The notes under the pieces are model-generated. The model made no database searches. It saw only the letters and a program-made list of their open reading frames with translations, and was not told the DNA's origin. Positions 1-5,284 of a stretch of DNA of 10,571 bases are shown here, piece by piece; the stretch's first letter is position 1, and each line of letters begins with the position of its first letter. Origin of the DNA: Methanobacteriota archaeon (GTDB lineage: Archaea; Thermoplasmatota; Thermoplasmata; RBG-16-68-12); NCBI GenBank assembly GCA_005879065.1, contig VBLU01000086.1, positions 12,526-23,096 of the forward strand, given 5' to 3'. The position numbers and the translations under genes are program-made.

Positions 1-29
1 CTATATAGCTTTTTGGAGCGCGAGGCGAG

Positions 30-53
30 ATTTCTCCTGGAGAAAGGAGAAAT
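30..53. repeat. Inverted repeat with alternative pairing, 3' of the small gene
   Basis: ATTTCTCCT (30-38) and AGGAGAAAT (45-53) form a perfect 9-bp stem with a 6-base loop. TTTCTCC (31-37) can instead pair with the nearer GGAGAAA (39-45), because GGAGAAA is present twice in tandem (39-52). The element lies 21 bases past the stop of the leftward gene, so it may mark its 3' end. No T-rich tract follows on the minus strand, so an archaeal terminator is not demonstrated. Confidence 0.35.
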
Positions 54-74
54 TCCGCGCGCCCATGGTCTGCG

Positions 75-239
75 TCAACGCAACAACGCTTTCGGCTTCG
101 CCTTGGGCCGATCGATCGAATCGATCACGATCGGCCGTTCTGTCGCATCGTCTTCCTTCTCGTCGAGTTCGAGCTCCGAGTCCTCCGCGACGGCCCGCCA
201 AAACGCCTTCATGCGCGCGTCGTAGTATTCGTCACACAT
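75..239 (-). CDS. Small acidic hypothetical protein (54 aa)
   Basis: I cannot name a function. The chosen ATG at 237-239 is preceded, on the minus strand, by AGGTG five bases upstream, a good Shine-Dalgarno match; the same frame stays open to an ATG at 350 but nothing supports that longer start. The protein begins MCDEYYDARMKAFWR, an amphipathic aromatic and charged segment. A very acidic middle follows (residues 19-34, rich in Glu and Asp), then a hydrophobic PIVIDSI patch and a basic Pro/Lys tail (RPKAKPKALLR). No signal peptide or membrane segment is visible. The N-terminus has the look of a short conserved archaeal protein, which I infer from impression only. It is divergent from the GTPase cluster and has a structured region upstream (269-337). 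The strong ribosome-binding site and structured composition favour a real gene. Confidence 0.6.
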   Translation of the reverse strand: MCDEYYDARMKAFWRAVAEDSELELDEKEDDATERPIVIDSIDRPKAKPKALLR

Positions 240-268
240 TGGGGCACCTGCTTCCGGTAGGCCAGGGA

Positions 269-337
269 CGATACATGTGGGTTTGGCAATCTGCGCGTGC
301 GGGTCGTTCCGAGACAGTCCCGCACGCTCGTGTATCG
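269..337 (-). other. Nested inverted repeat, candidate structured 5' leader
   Basis: The inner arms GCGTGCGGG (295-303) and CCCGCACGC (319-327) are perfect 9-bp complements around a 15-base loop. The outer arms CGATACATG (269-277) and CGTGTATCG (329-337) match at 8 of 9 positions. On the 3' side of the + strand the two arms are separated by one base (328); on the other side by 17 bases (278-294). If the minus strand is transcribed from a TATA-like box near 358-367, transcription would begin close to 337, and this element would be the leader of the small gene at 75-239. The one imperfect pair is a U-G wobble in + strand RNA but an A-C mismatch in minus strand RNA, which argues somewhat for the other strand. 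Confidence 0.35.
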
Positions 338-360
338 GCGCTGATAACACCCCAGTAACG

Positions 361-366
361 TTTAAG
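361..366 (+). promoter_or_regulatory. TATA-like box upstream of GTPase 1
   Basis: TTTAAG sits 41 bases before the ATG at 407, which would place a start site near 386-392 and leave a leader of about 15-20 bases. The same GTTTAAG string occurs before lonB at 2330-2336. On the minus strand the site reads CTTAAA, so it could also serve the divergent small gene. Confidence 0.4.
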
Positions 367-406
367 GTGGTCTCATCGGGTATGCTCCGTTGCTGGGCGG
401 GAATTC

Positions 407-970
407 ATGGAAGTCAAGCGGATGAAAGTGAAAGTTTGTTTGATCGGGGAAGCCGCCGTCGGCAAGACCTCACTCATCCGACGATTCGTCCTCGACAATT
501 TTGACGACAAGTACATCCAGACCCTCGGGACCAAGGTCTCGAAGAAGGAGCTTGCCTCGCCGAGCCCGGACGGATCGGGCGACCTGAAGATCGACATGAC
601 GATCTGGGACATCATGGGCCAGAAAGGCTTCCGAGAACTGCTCAAGGAGGCGTACTTCTACGGCGCCCGCGGCATCCTCGCGGTCTGCGACGTGACGCGG
701 AGGAAGACGCTGGAAGACCTCGACGACTGGATCGAGGGCGTGTACAGCGTGACGGGAAAAATCCCGATTGAATTCCTCGGGAACAAGATCGACCTGAAGG
801 ATCAGCAGCAGATCTCGGAGGACGAGATGATCCAGGCGGCGCGCGCGTACGACAGTCCGTTTCACTTCACGTCGGCGAAGGCGGGCGTGAACGTCGAGAT
901 CGCGTTTCAGTCCCTCGCGGAACGCGTCGCCAAGGAGCGATACGCGAGAAAAGTCGTCGCCGAAGAATAA
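407..970 (+). CDS. Ras-superfamily small GTPase (paralogue 1)
   Basis: This is a single-domain GTP-binding switch protein of 187 residues, the usual Rab/Ras size. All five guanine-nucleotide motifs are visible: G1 GEAAVGKT (14-21), the switch I Thr39 in TLGTKV, G3 WDIMGQ (67-72), G4 NKID (126-129) and G5 TSAK (155-158). Gln72 occupies the position of the catalytic Gln61 of Ras. A Ser/Pro/Gly-rich loop (about 50-60) sits in the beta2-beta3 hairpin. The tail ends in charged residues with no prenylation Cys and no membrane anchor, so it is probably cytosolic. The ATG at 407 is used because it falls a sensible distance after the TATA-like box; the second Met (422) is an alternative. It is the first of three tandem paralogues and most resembles the third. 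Partner proteins and cellular role cannot be told from the sequence. Confidence 0.9.
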   Translation: MEVKRMKVKVCLIGEAAVGKTSLIRRFVLDNFDDKYIQTLGTKVSKKELASPSPDGSGDLKIDMTIWDIMGQKGFRELLKEAYFYGARGILAVCDVTRRKTLEDLDDWIEGVYSVTGKIPIEFLGNKIDLKDQQQISEDEMIQAARAYDSPFHFTSAKAGVNVEIAFQSLAERVAKERYARKVVAEE

Positions 971-1033
971 GAATTATCATGGCCGATACTCGCGGCCGTA
1001 CCCTACATAAGACGGAGTCCGTTTTGGAGCCGC

Positions 1034-1501
1034 ATGATGGCGACGCCCGCCGTGACCGGCCTGAAGCACGTGAAGGCGAAGGTGTGCTTGGTCGGAGACG
1101 TCGCGGTCGGCAAGACCTCCTTGATCCGGCGGTTCGTCCAAGATGAATTCGACGACCGCTACATCGCGACGGTCGGAACCAAGGTCACGAAGAAGACCGT
1201 CGATGTGACATGGAAGGGCGCGCCTGCGATGCTCGACATGATGGTGTGGGACATCATGGGCGAGAAGGGATTCCGGGCCCTCCTTCGGGACGCGTACTTC
1301 GAAGGCTCTCACGGCGTGATCGCGGTGTGCGACCTCACGCGGAAGGACACCTTCTACGACTTGAACAACTGGGTCCAGATGATCCGCAAGCAGGTCGGGA
1401 CCGTCCCCATCGTCTTCCTGGGAAACAAGATGGACCTGGGCGAGCGACTCGTTGTCTTCCGAACGCTCGCGGATGCGATCGGGCACCGCGGCGAGGCGTG
1501 A
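1034..1501 (+). CDS. Ras-superfamily small GTPase (paralogue 2), C-terminus lost or frameshifted
   Basis: This 155-residue protein carries G1 GDVAVGKT (21-28), switch I Thr46 in TVGTKV, G3 WDIMGE (72-77) and G4 NKMD (131-134), but stops before any in-frame G5 (SAK) motif and helix alpha5. The stop is TGA at 1499-1501. In the next frame, starting at 1498, the codons read VTASKFRAFDRACYPRR and then TAA (1549-1551). The TASK resembles G5, and restoring one base near 1498 would give a product of about 172 residues. Glu77 replaces the Ras Gln61 equivalent. GGAG at 1026-1029 serves ATG 1034 or ATG 1037. The gap to gene 1 is 63 bases, with a poor TATA-like CTACATAAG at 1003-1011, so co-transcription or a weak promoter are both possible. 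It could be a decaying copy, a sequencing error or a genuinely short form. Confidence 0.75.
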   Translation: MMATPAVTGLKHVKAKVCLVGDVAVGKTSLIRRFVQDEFDDRYIATVGTKVTKKTVDVTWKGAPAMLDMMVWDIMGEKGFRALLRDAYFEGSHGVIAVCDLTRKDTFYDLNNWVQMIRKQVGTVPIVFLGNKMDLGERLVVFRTLADAIGHRGEA

Positions 1502-1566
1502 CCGCGAGCAAATTTCGCGCCTTCGACCGCGCCTGTTATCCAAGAAGATAACCGTTAGGCAACGCC

Positions 1567-1573
1567 TTTATAA
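1567..1573 (+). promoter_or_regulatory. TATA box upstream of GTPase 3
   Basis: TTTATAA is the best archaeal TATA match in the window. It predicts transcription starting around 1595-1599, which excludes the in-frame TTG at 1582 as the start of the third GTPase and supports ATG 1609 or 1615. It implies that this gene is transcribed independently of the two GTPase genes upstream. Confidence 0.6.
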
Positions 1574-1614
1574 CCTGAGGATTGTGGCGCGTCAGGCCCA
1601 ACCAGAGGATGCAA

Positions 1615-2148
1615 ATGGACCGCCAAAAAATGAAGGTGAAGATCTGCCTCGTCGGGGAAGGCGCGGTCGGCAAGACCTGCCTCATCCGACGATTCATCCA
1701 AGACCAGTTCGACGACCGGTACATCTCGACGCTCGGCGCGAAGGTCTCGAAGAAAGAGATCAAATTGGACGGGCCGAACGGGGGATCCGACATCGACATG
1801 ACGATCTGGGACATCATGGGAGAGAAGGGATTCCGCGAACTGTTGAAGGAAGCGTACTTCCATGGAGCTCAGGGCGTCCTCGCGGTCTGCGACGTCACGC
1901 GCAAGCAGACCCTGGAGGACCTAGGCGAATGGGTCGCGGCCGTCGTGAAGGTCACCGGGAATGTCCCGATCGAGTTCCTCGCCAACAAGGCCGACCTGAA
2001 GGACGAAATGGACGTCACGGAGGCCGACATTCGTCGCACCGCGGAGGCCCATCATGCTCCGTATCTGTTCACCTCCGCGAAAACCGGACAAAACGTCGAG
2101 GACGCGTTCGCGAAGCTCGCGAAGATGATCGCGTCGCATTCGTCGTAG
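1615..2148 (+). CDS. Ras-superfamily small GTPase (paralogue 3)
   Basis: This complete small GTPase has 177 residues. Motifs: G1 GEGAVGKT (14-21), switch I Thr39 in TLGAKV, G3 WDIMGE (65-70), G4 NKAD (124-127) and G5 TSAK (153-156), followed by TGQNVEDAF at the start of helix alpha5. The Ras Gln61 position is Glu70. The C-terminus (ASHSS) has no cysteine or anchor, so a cytosolic protein is expected. I chose ATG 1615 because GAGG (1605-1608) lies six bases before it and because the TATA box at 1567 rules out the TTG at 1582; ATG 1609 is possible but abuts the GAGG. Sequence flanking G3 is nearly identical to paralogue 1 (DMTIWDIMG, GFRELLKEAYF), showing recent common ancestry. Specific function and regulators are unknown. 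Confidence 0.88.
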   Translation: MDRQKMKVKICLVGEGAVGKTCLIRRFIQDQFDDRYISTLGAKVSKKEIKLDGPNGGSDIDMTIWDIMGEKGFRELLKEAYFHGAQGVLAVCDVTRKQTLEDLGEWVAAVVKVTGNVPIEFLANKADLKDEMDVTEADIRRTAEAHHAPYLFTSAKTGQNVEDAFAKLAKMIASHSS

Positions 2149-2330
2149 ACGGTCTCTTACTCGGCGCCATCGTCGAGCGACCCTGCTCGTGGATCCTCAT
2201 CGTCGCCGGATCGATTGTGAGTTCGGAGGATCGCGTGAATTTTCTCCGGGAACATCTCGAGCCGATGTGAAAACGTACGACCGCGGAGACGCGATCCAGT
2301 ACTCTCATTGCTGTATCCAAGGGCACAGTG
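2149..2330. other. Intergenic region with weak hairpins, no gene seen
   Basis: No convincing coding frame or RNA gene was recognised. CGAGC (2174-2178) pairs with GCTCG (2185-2189) about 25 bases past the stop of GTPase 3, and GATCCTC (2192-2198) pairs with GAGGATC (2226-2232). Both stems are short and unsupported by a T-rich tract. The frame that runs through here from 1452 is a GC-driven open frame overlapping GTPase 3. Confidence 0.3.
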
Positions 2331-2338
2331 TTTAAGTA
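2331..2338 (+). promoter_or_regulatory. TATA-like box upstream of lonB
   Basis: TTTAAGTA lies 55 bases before the ATG at 2386, predicting transcription from about 2357-2362 and a leader of about 25 bases. That leader includes GAGGGGA (2369-2375), a candidate ribosome-binding site. The box places the upstream in-frame codon at 2308 before the promoter, which helps to choose 2386 as the start. Confidence 0.45.
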
Positions 2339-2385
2339 GAAGCGGGGTGTATTCAAATCGACCCTTGCGAGGGGACGGTCTGAAG

Positions 2386-4371
2386 ATGGTGGAGACTGCG
2401 GGAGAACCCGAAGAACTCCCGCCGGTGGATTCGTGGATTAGCAAGGTCGACTTCCGGTCCACAGCTGAAGTCAAGATTCCGGAGCGGCTCGTTGACCAGG
2501 TCATCGGGCAGGAACACGCCGTCGAAGTGATCCGCAAGGCCTCCGAACAGAAACGGCACGTGATGTTGATCGGCGACCCGGGCACCGGGAAGTCGATGCT
2601 CGCCCGCTCCATGACGGAAATGCTCCCCCGGGAGGACCTCCAGGACATCATCGTCTACCACAATCCCGAGGATCCGAACGAGCCGAAGATCCGCGTCGTC
2701 CCGGCCGGGAAGGGCCGCGAAATCGTGAACGCCCAGAAGGCGGAGGCGATGCAGCGCCGGGAGCAGAAGGCTTCCATGGTCATGACGATCGTCTTCTTCA
2801 TCATTGGCTTGAGTGTCATCCTCTCCTACAACTGGGGTGCGCAGACGCCGGAGTTCCGGACCGACGCCCCGAACATCATCCTCTTCGGGATCCTCGTCGC
2901 CGCGATCATCTACATCGCGACGCGCTACACGGGCCATCGTCAAGAGAACCTGATGGTCCCGAAGCTGCTCGTGAGCCACACGCCGGATGAGATGCCTCCC
3001 TTCGTGGACGCCACTGGGAGCCATGCGGGCGCTTTGCTCGGAGACGTGAAGCACGATCCCTTCCAGAGCGGTGGCTTGGAGACGCCGGCGCATGAACGCG
3101 TCGAGTCGGGGGCGATTCACAAGGCCCACAAGGGAGTCCTGTTCGTCGACGAGATCAACGTCCTGCGCATGGAGAGTCAGCAGAGCCTGCTCACCGCGAT
3201 GCAGGAGAAGAAGTTCTCGATCGTCGGGCAGAGCGAACGGTCCTCTGGCGCCATGGTTAAAACGGAGGCGGTCCCGTGCGACTTCATCCTCGTCGCCGCG
3301 GGGAACTTGGACGCGGTCCAAGGGATGCATCCGGCGCTCCGGTCTCGAATCCGCGGGTACGGCTACGAGATCTACATGAAGGCGACAATGCTCGACACGG
3401 ATGAGAACCGCTTGAAGCTCGTTCGGTTCGTTGCCCAGGAGGTGGCGAAGGACCGCAAGATCCCGCACTTCGATCGCACCGCGGTCCTGGAGATCCTCCG
3501 GGAGGCGCAGCGCCGAGCGGGTCGCCGCGGACAGTTGACCCTCCGACTGCGGGAGCTAGGCGGTCTGATCCGCGTCGCCGGGGACATCGCCCAGGAAGAG
3601 GCGTCGCCCCTCGTGACCGCGAAGCATGTGCTCAACGCGAAACGCATCGCCCGTTCCCTCGAGCAGCAGGTCGCGGACCGCATGATCGAACGGGGGAAGG
3701 AGTACCAGACGTTCATCACGGAAGGCTCCATCGTGGGCATGGTGAACGGCCTCGCCGTCCTGGTCGGTGATAACTCGATCGCCGAGTTCAGCGGGATCGT
3801 GCTCCCGATCGCCGCAGAGGTGACGCCCGCACAGGCGAAGCAGGGCGGGCGGATCATCGCCACCGGCCGACTCGGGGAGATCGCGAAGGAAGCGGTCGAG
3901 AACGTCGCTGCCCTCATCAAGAAGTACACGGGCGAGGACATCTCGAACCACGACATCCATGTTCAGTTCGTCGGTTCCCGCGAGGGGACGGAAGGCGACA
4001 GCGCGTCGATCTCCGTCGCGACGGCCGTCATCAGCGCCCTCGAGGAGGTCCCGGTGAATCAGGGCGTTGCGATGACGGGATCCTTGAGCGTCCGCGGCCA
4101 GGTCCTGCCCGTCGGCGGCGTGACCGCGAAGATCGAGGCCGCCGCGGAACTCGGAATTGGGAGAGTCGTCATTCCCCGGGCGAACATGAAGGACGTCCTG
4201 CTCGAGGACAAGTACCAGGGGAAGATCGAGATCGTACCCGTCGACACCTTGAGCGAAGTGCTCGAGCAAGCGCTCGTGGGCCCGAAAAAATCCGGGCTCA
4301 TCAGCAAGCTCGCGGCGCTCGTGCCGAAGATGACGCCGGACAAACCCGGTCCGGCTGCGGTCCCCCACTGA
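2386..4371 (+). CDS. lonB: Archaeal membrane-bound Lon protease (LonB)
   Basis: ATP-dependent serine protease of the LonB type, anchored in the membrane and degrading damaged or regulatory proteins. The chosen ATG gives 661 residues, normal for the family. Walker A is GDPGTGKS (63-70). Between Walker A and Walker B (VLFVDEIN, 251-258) lies an insertion with two hydrophobic segments (about 131-148 and 163-179), the defining membrane anchor of LonB. The sensor 1 region is LVAAGN (302-307), the arginine-finger region LRSRIRGYG (318-326), and sensor 2 lies in TLRLREL (385-391). In the C-terminal protease domain the catalytic Ser539 (EGDSAS) and Lys582 (VTAK) are 43 residues apart, the spacing known in Lon dyads. 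No catalytic residue is missing. The gene is followed after 18 bases by a small cysteine protein and then nadM, suggesting co-transcription. A longer start at 2308 is unlikely because it precedes the TATA-like box. Confidence 0.96.
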   Translation: MVETAGEPEELPPVDSWISKVDFRSTAEVKIPERLVDQVIGQEHAVEVIRKASEQKRHVMLIGDPGTGKSMLARSMTEMLPREDLQDIIVYHNPEDPNEPKIRVVPAGKGREIVNAQKAEAMQRREQKASMVMTIVFFIIGLSVILSYNWGAQTPEFRTDAPNIILFGILVAAIIYIATRYTGHRQENLMVPKLLVSHTPDEMPPFVDATGSHAGALLGDVKHDPFQSGGLETPAHERVESGAIHKAHKGVLFVDEINVLRMESQQSLLTAMQEKKFSIVGQSERSSGAMVKTEAVPCDFILVAAGNLDAVQGMHPALRSRIRGYGYEIYMKATMLDTDENRLKLVRFVAQEVAKDRKIPHFDRTAVLEILREAQRRAGRRGQLTLRLRELGGLIRVAGDIAQEEASPLVTAKHVLNAKRIARSLEQQVADRMIERGKEYQTFITEGSIVGMVNGLAVLVGDNSIAEFSGIVLPIAAEVTPAQAKQGGRIIATGRLGEIAKEAVENVAALIKKYTGEDISNHDIHVQFVGSREGTEGDSASISVATAVISALEEVPVNQGVAMTGSLSVRGQVLPVGGVTAKIEAAAELGIGRVVIPRANMKDVLLEDKYQGKIEIVPVDTLSEVLEQALVGPKKSGLISKLAALVPKMTPDKPGPAAVPH

Positions 4372-4389
4372 ACGTGCCGGAGACAGCCC

Positions 4390-4557
4390 GTGGACGAGGC
4401 CCTCGAACCGTTCGAGTTTTCGGAACCGATGCCCTGCTACGAGTCCAACCGCGCGATTCCCGCGCACCTCGATGACGGGCGGTGCGTTCATTGCCAGAAG
4501 TTCCTCACGCTCGAGTGTCCCTACATCGGCCATTTCCTCGGGGAGGACGACGAGTGA
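4390..4557 (+). CDS. Small four-cysteine, probably zinc-binding protein (55 aa)
   Basis: A short gene fits exactly between lonB and nadM. It starts with GTG, preceded by GGAG at 4379-4382 with seven bases of spacing, and its TGA overlaps the nadM GTG by four bases (GTGA, 4554-4557), a hallmark of translational coupling. The product starts MDEALEPFEFSEPMPCYES. Four cysteines are present: Cys16, then a CVHC knuckle (Cys32 and Cys35), and Cys43 in LECPYIG. That pattern suits one structural zinc site, though binding is inferred. The ends are acidic (final residues GEDDE). No membrane segment is visible. I do not recognise a named family. Its position suggests expression with nadM and lonB. Coding potential is supported by the start signal, overlap and cysteine pattern together. 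Confidence 0.7.
   Translation: MDEALEPFEFSEPMPCYESNRAIPAHLDDGRCVHCQKFLTLECPYIGHFLGEDDE
4542..4547 (+). promoter_or_regulatory. Strong Shine-Dalgarno site fixing the nadM start
   Basis: GGAGGA lies six bases before GTG 4554 and inside the coding sequence of the preceding small gene. It decides for the GTG start over the in-frame ATG at 4482, which would bury the start deep inside the upstream gene and add 24 residues before the conserved nucleotidyltransferase core. Confidence 0.7.
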
Positions 4558-5102
4558 CCGGCCGCGCCTTCTTCATCGGTCGGTTCCAGCCGTTCCACCG
4601 CGGCCATCTCGCCATGGTAAAGCGGATCCTCGAGTCGAACGGCGAGATCATCGTCGGGATCGGGTCGGCGCAGTACAGTCACACGGGGGAGAACCCGTTC
4701 ACGGCGGGCGAGCGTTACGAGATGATCAAGAGGGCGCTCGACGCGGAAGGCATCCACAACTACCATATTGTCCCCATCCCGGACACCCACGTGCACAGCG
4801 TCTGGGTGAGCCACGTGACTTCCCTTGTTCCGCGTTTCGACATCGTGTATACGAACTCCGACCTGGTCGTCCGCCTGTTTCGGGAACACGACCTGAAGGT
4901 GCTCTCGCCGCCCCTCTTGGACCGGGAACGACTTTCCGGCACCACGGTTCGCCATCGGATGCTGAAGGGAGAGGACTGGGAGTCCCTGGTGCCCGCGGTC
5001 GTCGCCGAGTACGTCAAGGAAATCGACGGGATCGAGCGCATCCGGGAGACGCACAAGTACTCGACGCCCTACGGGACGCGCGAGAACCACGAAGACGTAT
5101 GA
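4554..5102 (+). CDS. nadM: Nicotinamide-nucleotide adenylyltransferase, archaeal type
   Basis: This enzyme joins ATP and nicotinamide mononucleotide to make NAD+ and pyrophosphate, the last step of NAD synthesis in the cytosol. The 182-residue length fits the archaeal NadM family. The nucleotidyltransferase signature appears at once: GRFQPFHRGH (9-18), containing the HxGH motif (His15, Gly17, His18). GSAQYSHTGENPFTAGER (37-54) is the typical substrate-binding stretch, and SGTTVR (128-133) is the second conserved phosphate-binding motif. The GTG start at 4554 is set by a GGAGGA site and puts the first strand (RAFFIGRF) right at the N-terminus, as expected. It overlaps the small cysteine gene by four bases and is the last + strand gene before a convergent region. 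Confidence 0.95.
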   Translation: MTGRAFFIGRFQPFHRGHLAMVKRILESNGEIIVGIGSAQYSHTGENPFTAGERYEMIKRALDAEGIHNYHIVPIPDTHVHSVWVSHVTSLVPRFDIVYTNSDLVVRLFREHDLKVLSPPLLDRERLSGTTVRHRMLKGEDWESLVPAVVAEYVKEIDGIERIRETHKYSTPYGTRENHEDV

Positions 5103-5111
5103 TAAAGGAGA

Positions 5112-5139
5112 CCCGTCCGCGACTCCCCGCGAGGACGGG
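5112..5139 (+). terminator. Hairpin after nadM, possible transcript end
   Basis: CCCGTCC (5112-5118) and GGACGGG (5133-5139) form a 7-bp GC-rich stem that can be lengthened by GCG/CGC pairing with one bulged base. It begins ten bases after the nadM stop. There is no following T tract, so termination by this hairpin is only suggested by its position between convergent genes. Confidence 0.3.
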
Positions 5140-5264
5140 CATAGACAGGCATCCCTCCGAACGAAGGTGTCGTTCCCGGATTCCTGCTCGAATTCCCGCA
5201 CGGCGGCGCGGGGGATAATCCCATATTACCAATCAGTTACCAGACGCTGTTCCGTTCCGCGCCG

Positions 5265-5277
5265 GCCTCCCGGAGGC
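5265..5277 (-). terminator. Short hairpin just after the regulator gene
   Basis: GCCTC (5265-5269) and GAGGC (5273-5277) are complementary with a three-base loop, seven bases past the stop of the leftward regulator. Farther along the minus strand is an AT-rich patch (about 5215-5237) that could be the actual release region. The evidence is positional only. Confidence 0.22.
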
Positions 5278-5284
5278 ACGCGTC

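Noticed and set aside
1..8. CTATATAG as a TATA box for a gene beyond the left edge
   Set aside because: The string is palindromic and TATA-like, but the gene it would serve is outside the window, so it cannot be supported.
1..201. Minus strand frame overlapping the 54-residue gene
   Set aside because: Arg-rich, overlaps the better-supported 75-239 gene in another frame, and has no recognisable features.
1582..1614. TTG-initiated longer N-terminus for GTPase 3
   Set aside because: The TATA box at 1567-1573 would place the transcript start after this codon, and the added residues match nothing in the paralogues.
1452..2270. 272-codon + strand frame overlapping GTPase 3
   Set aside because: It is an Arg/Gly-rich out-of-frame reading of the third GTPase; conserved GTPase motifs lie in the other frame.
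2308..2385. 26-residue N-terminal extension of lonB
   Set aside because: It would begin upstream of the probable TATA-like box at 2331 and adds residues unlike the LonB family; ATG 2386 has a plausible ribosome-binding site.
2353..3468. Long minus strand frame opposite lonB
   Set aside because: Low-complexity Arg/Asp/His/Leu-rich composition and complete overlap with the well-supported lonB mark it as an antisense shadow; the same holds for 3556-4533.
5099..5218. 39-residue Arg-rich frame whose ATG overlaps the nadM stop (ATGA)
   Set aside because: The overlap is suggestive, but there is no good ribosome-binding site, the product is low-complexity Arg/Pro, and it runs through the hairpin at 5112-5139. 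Most likely chance.
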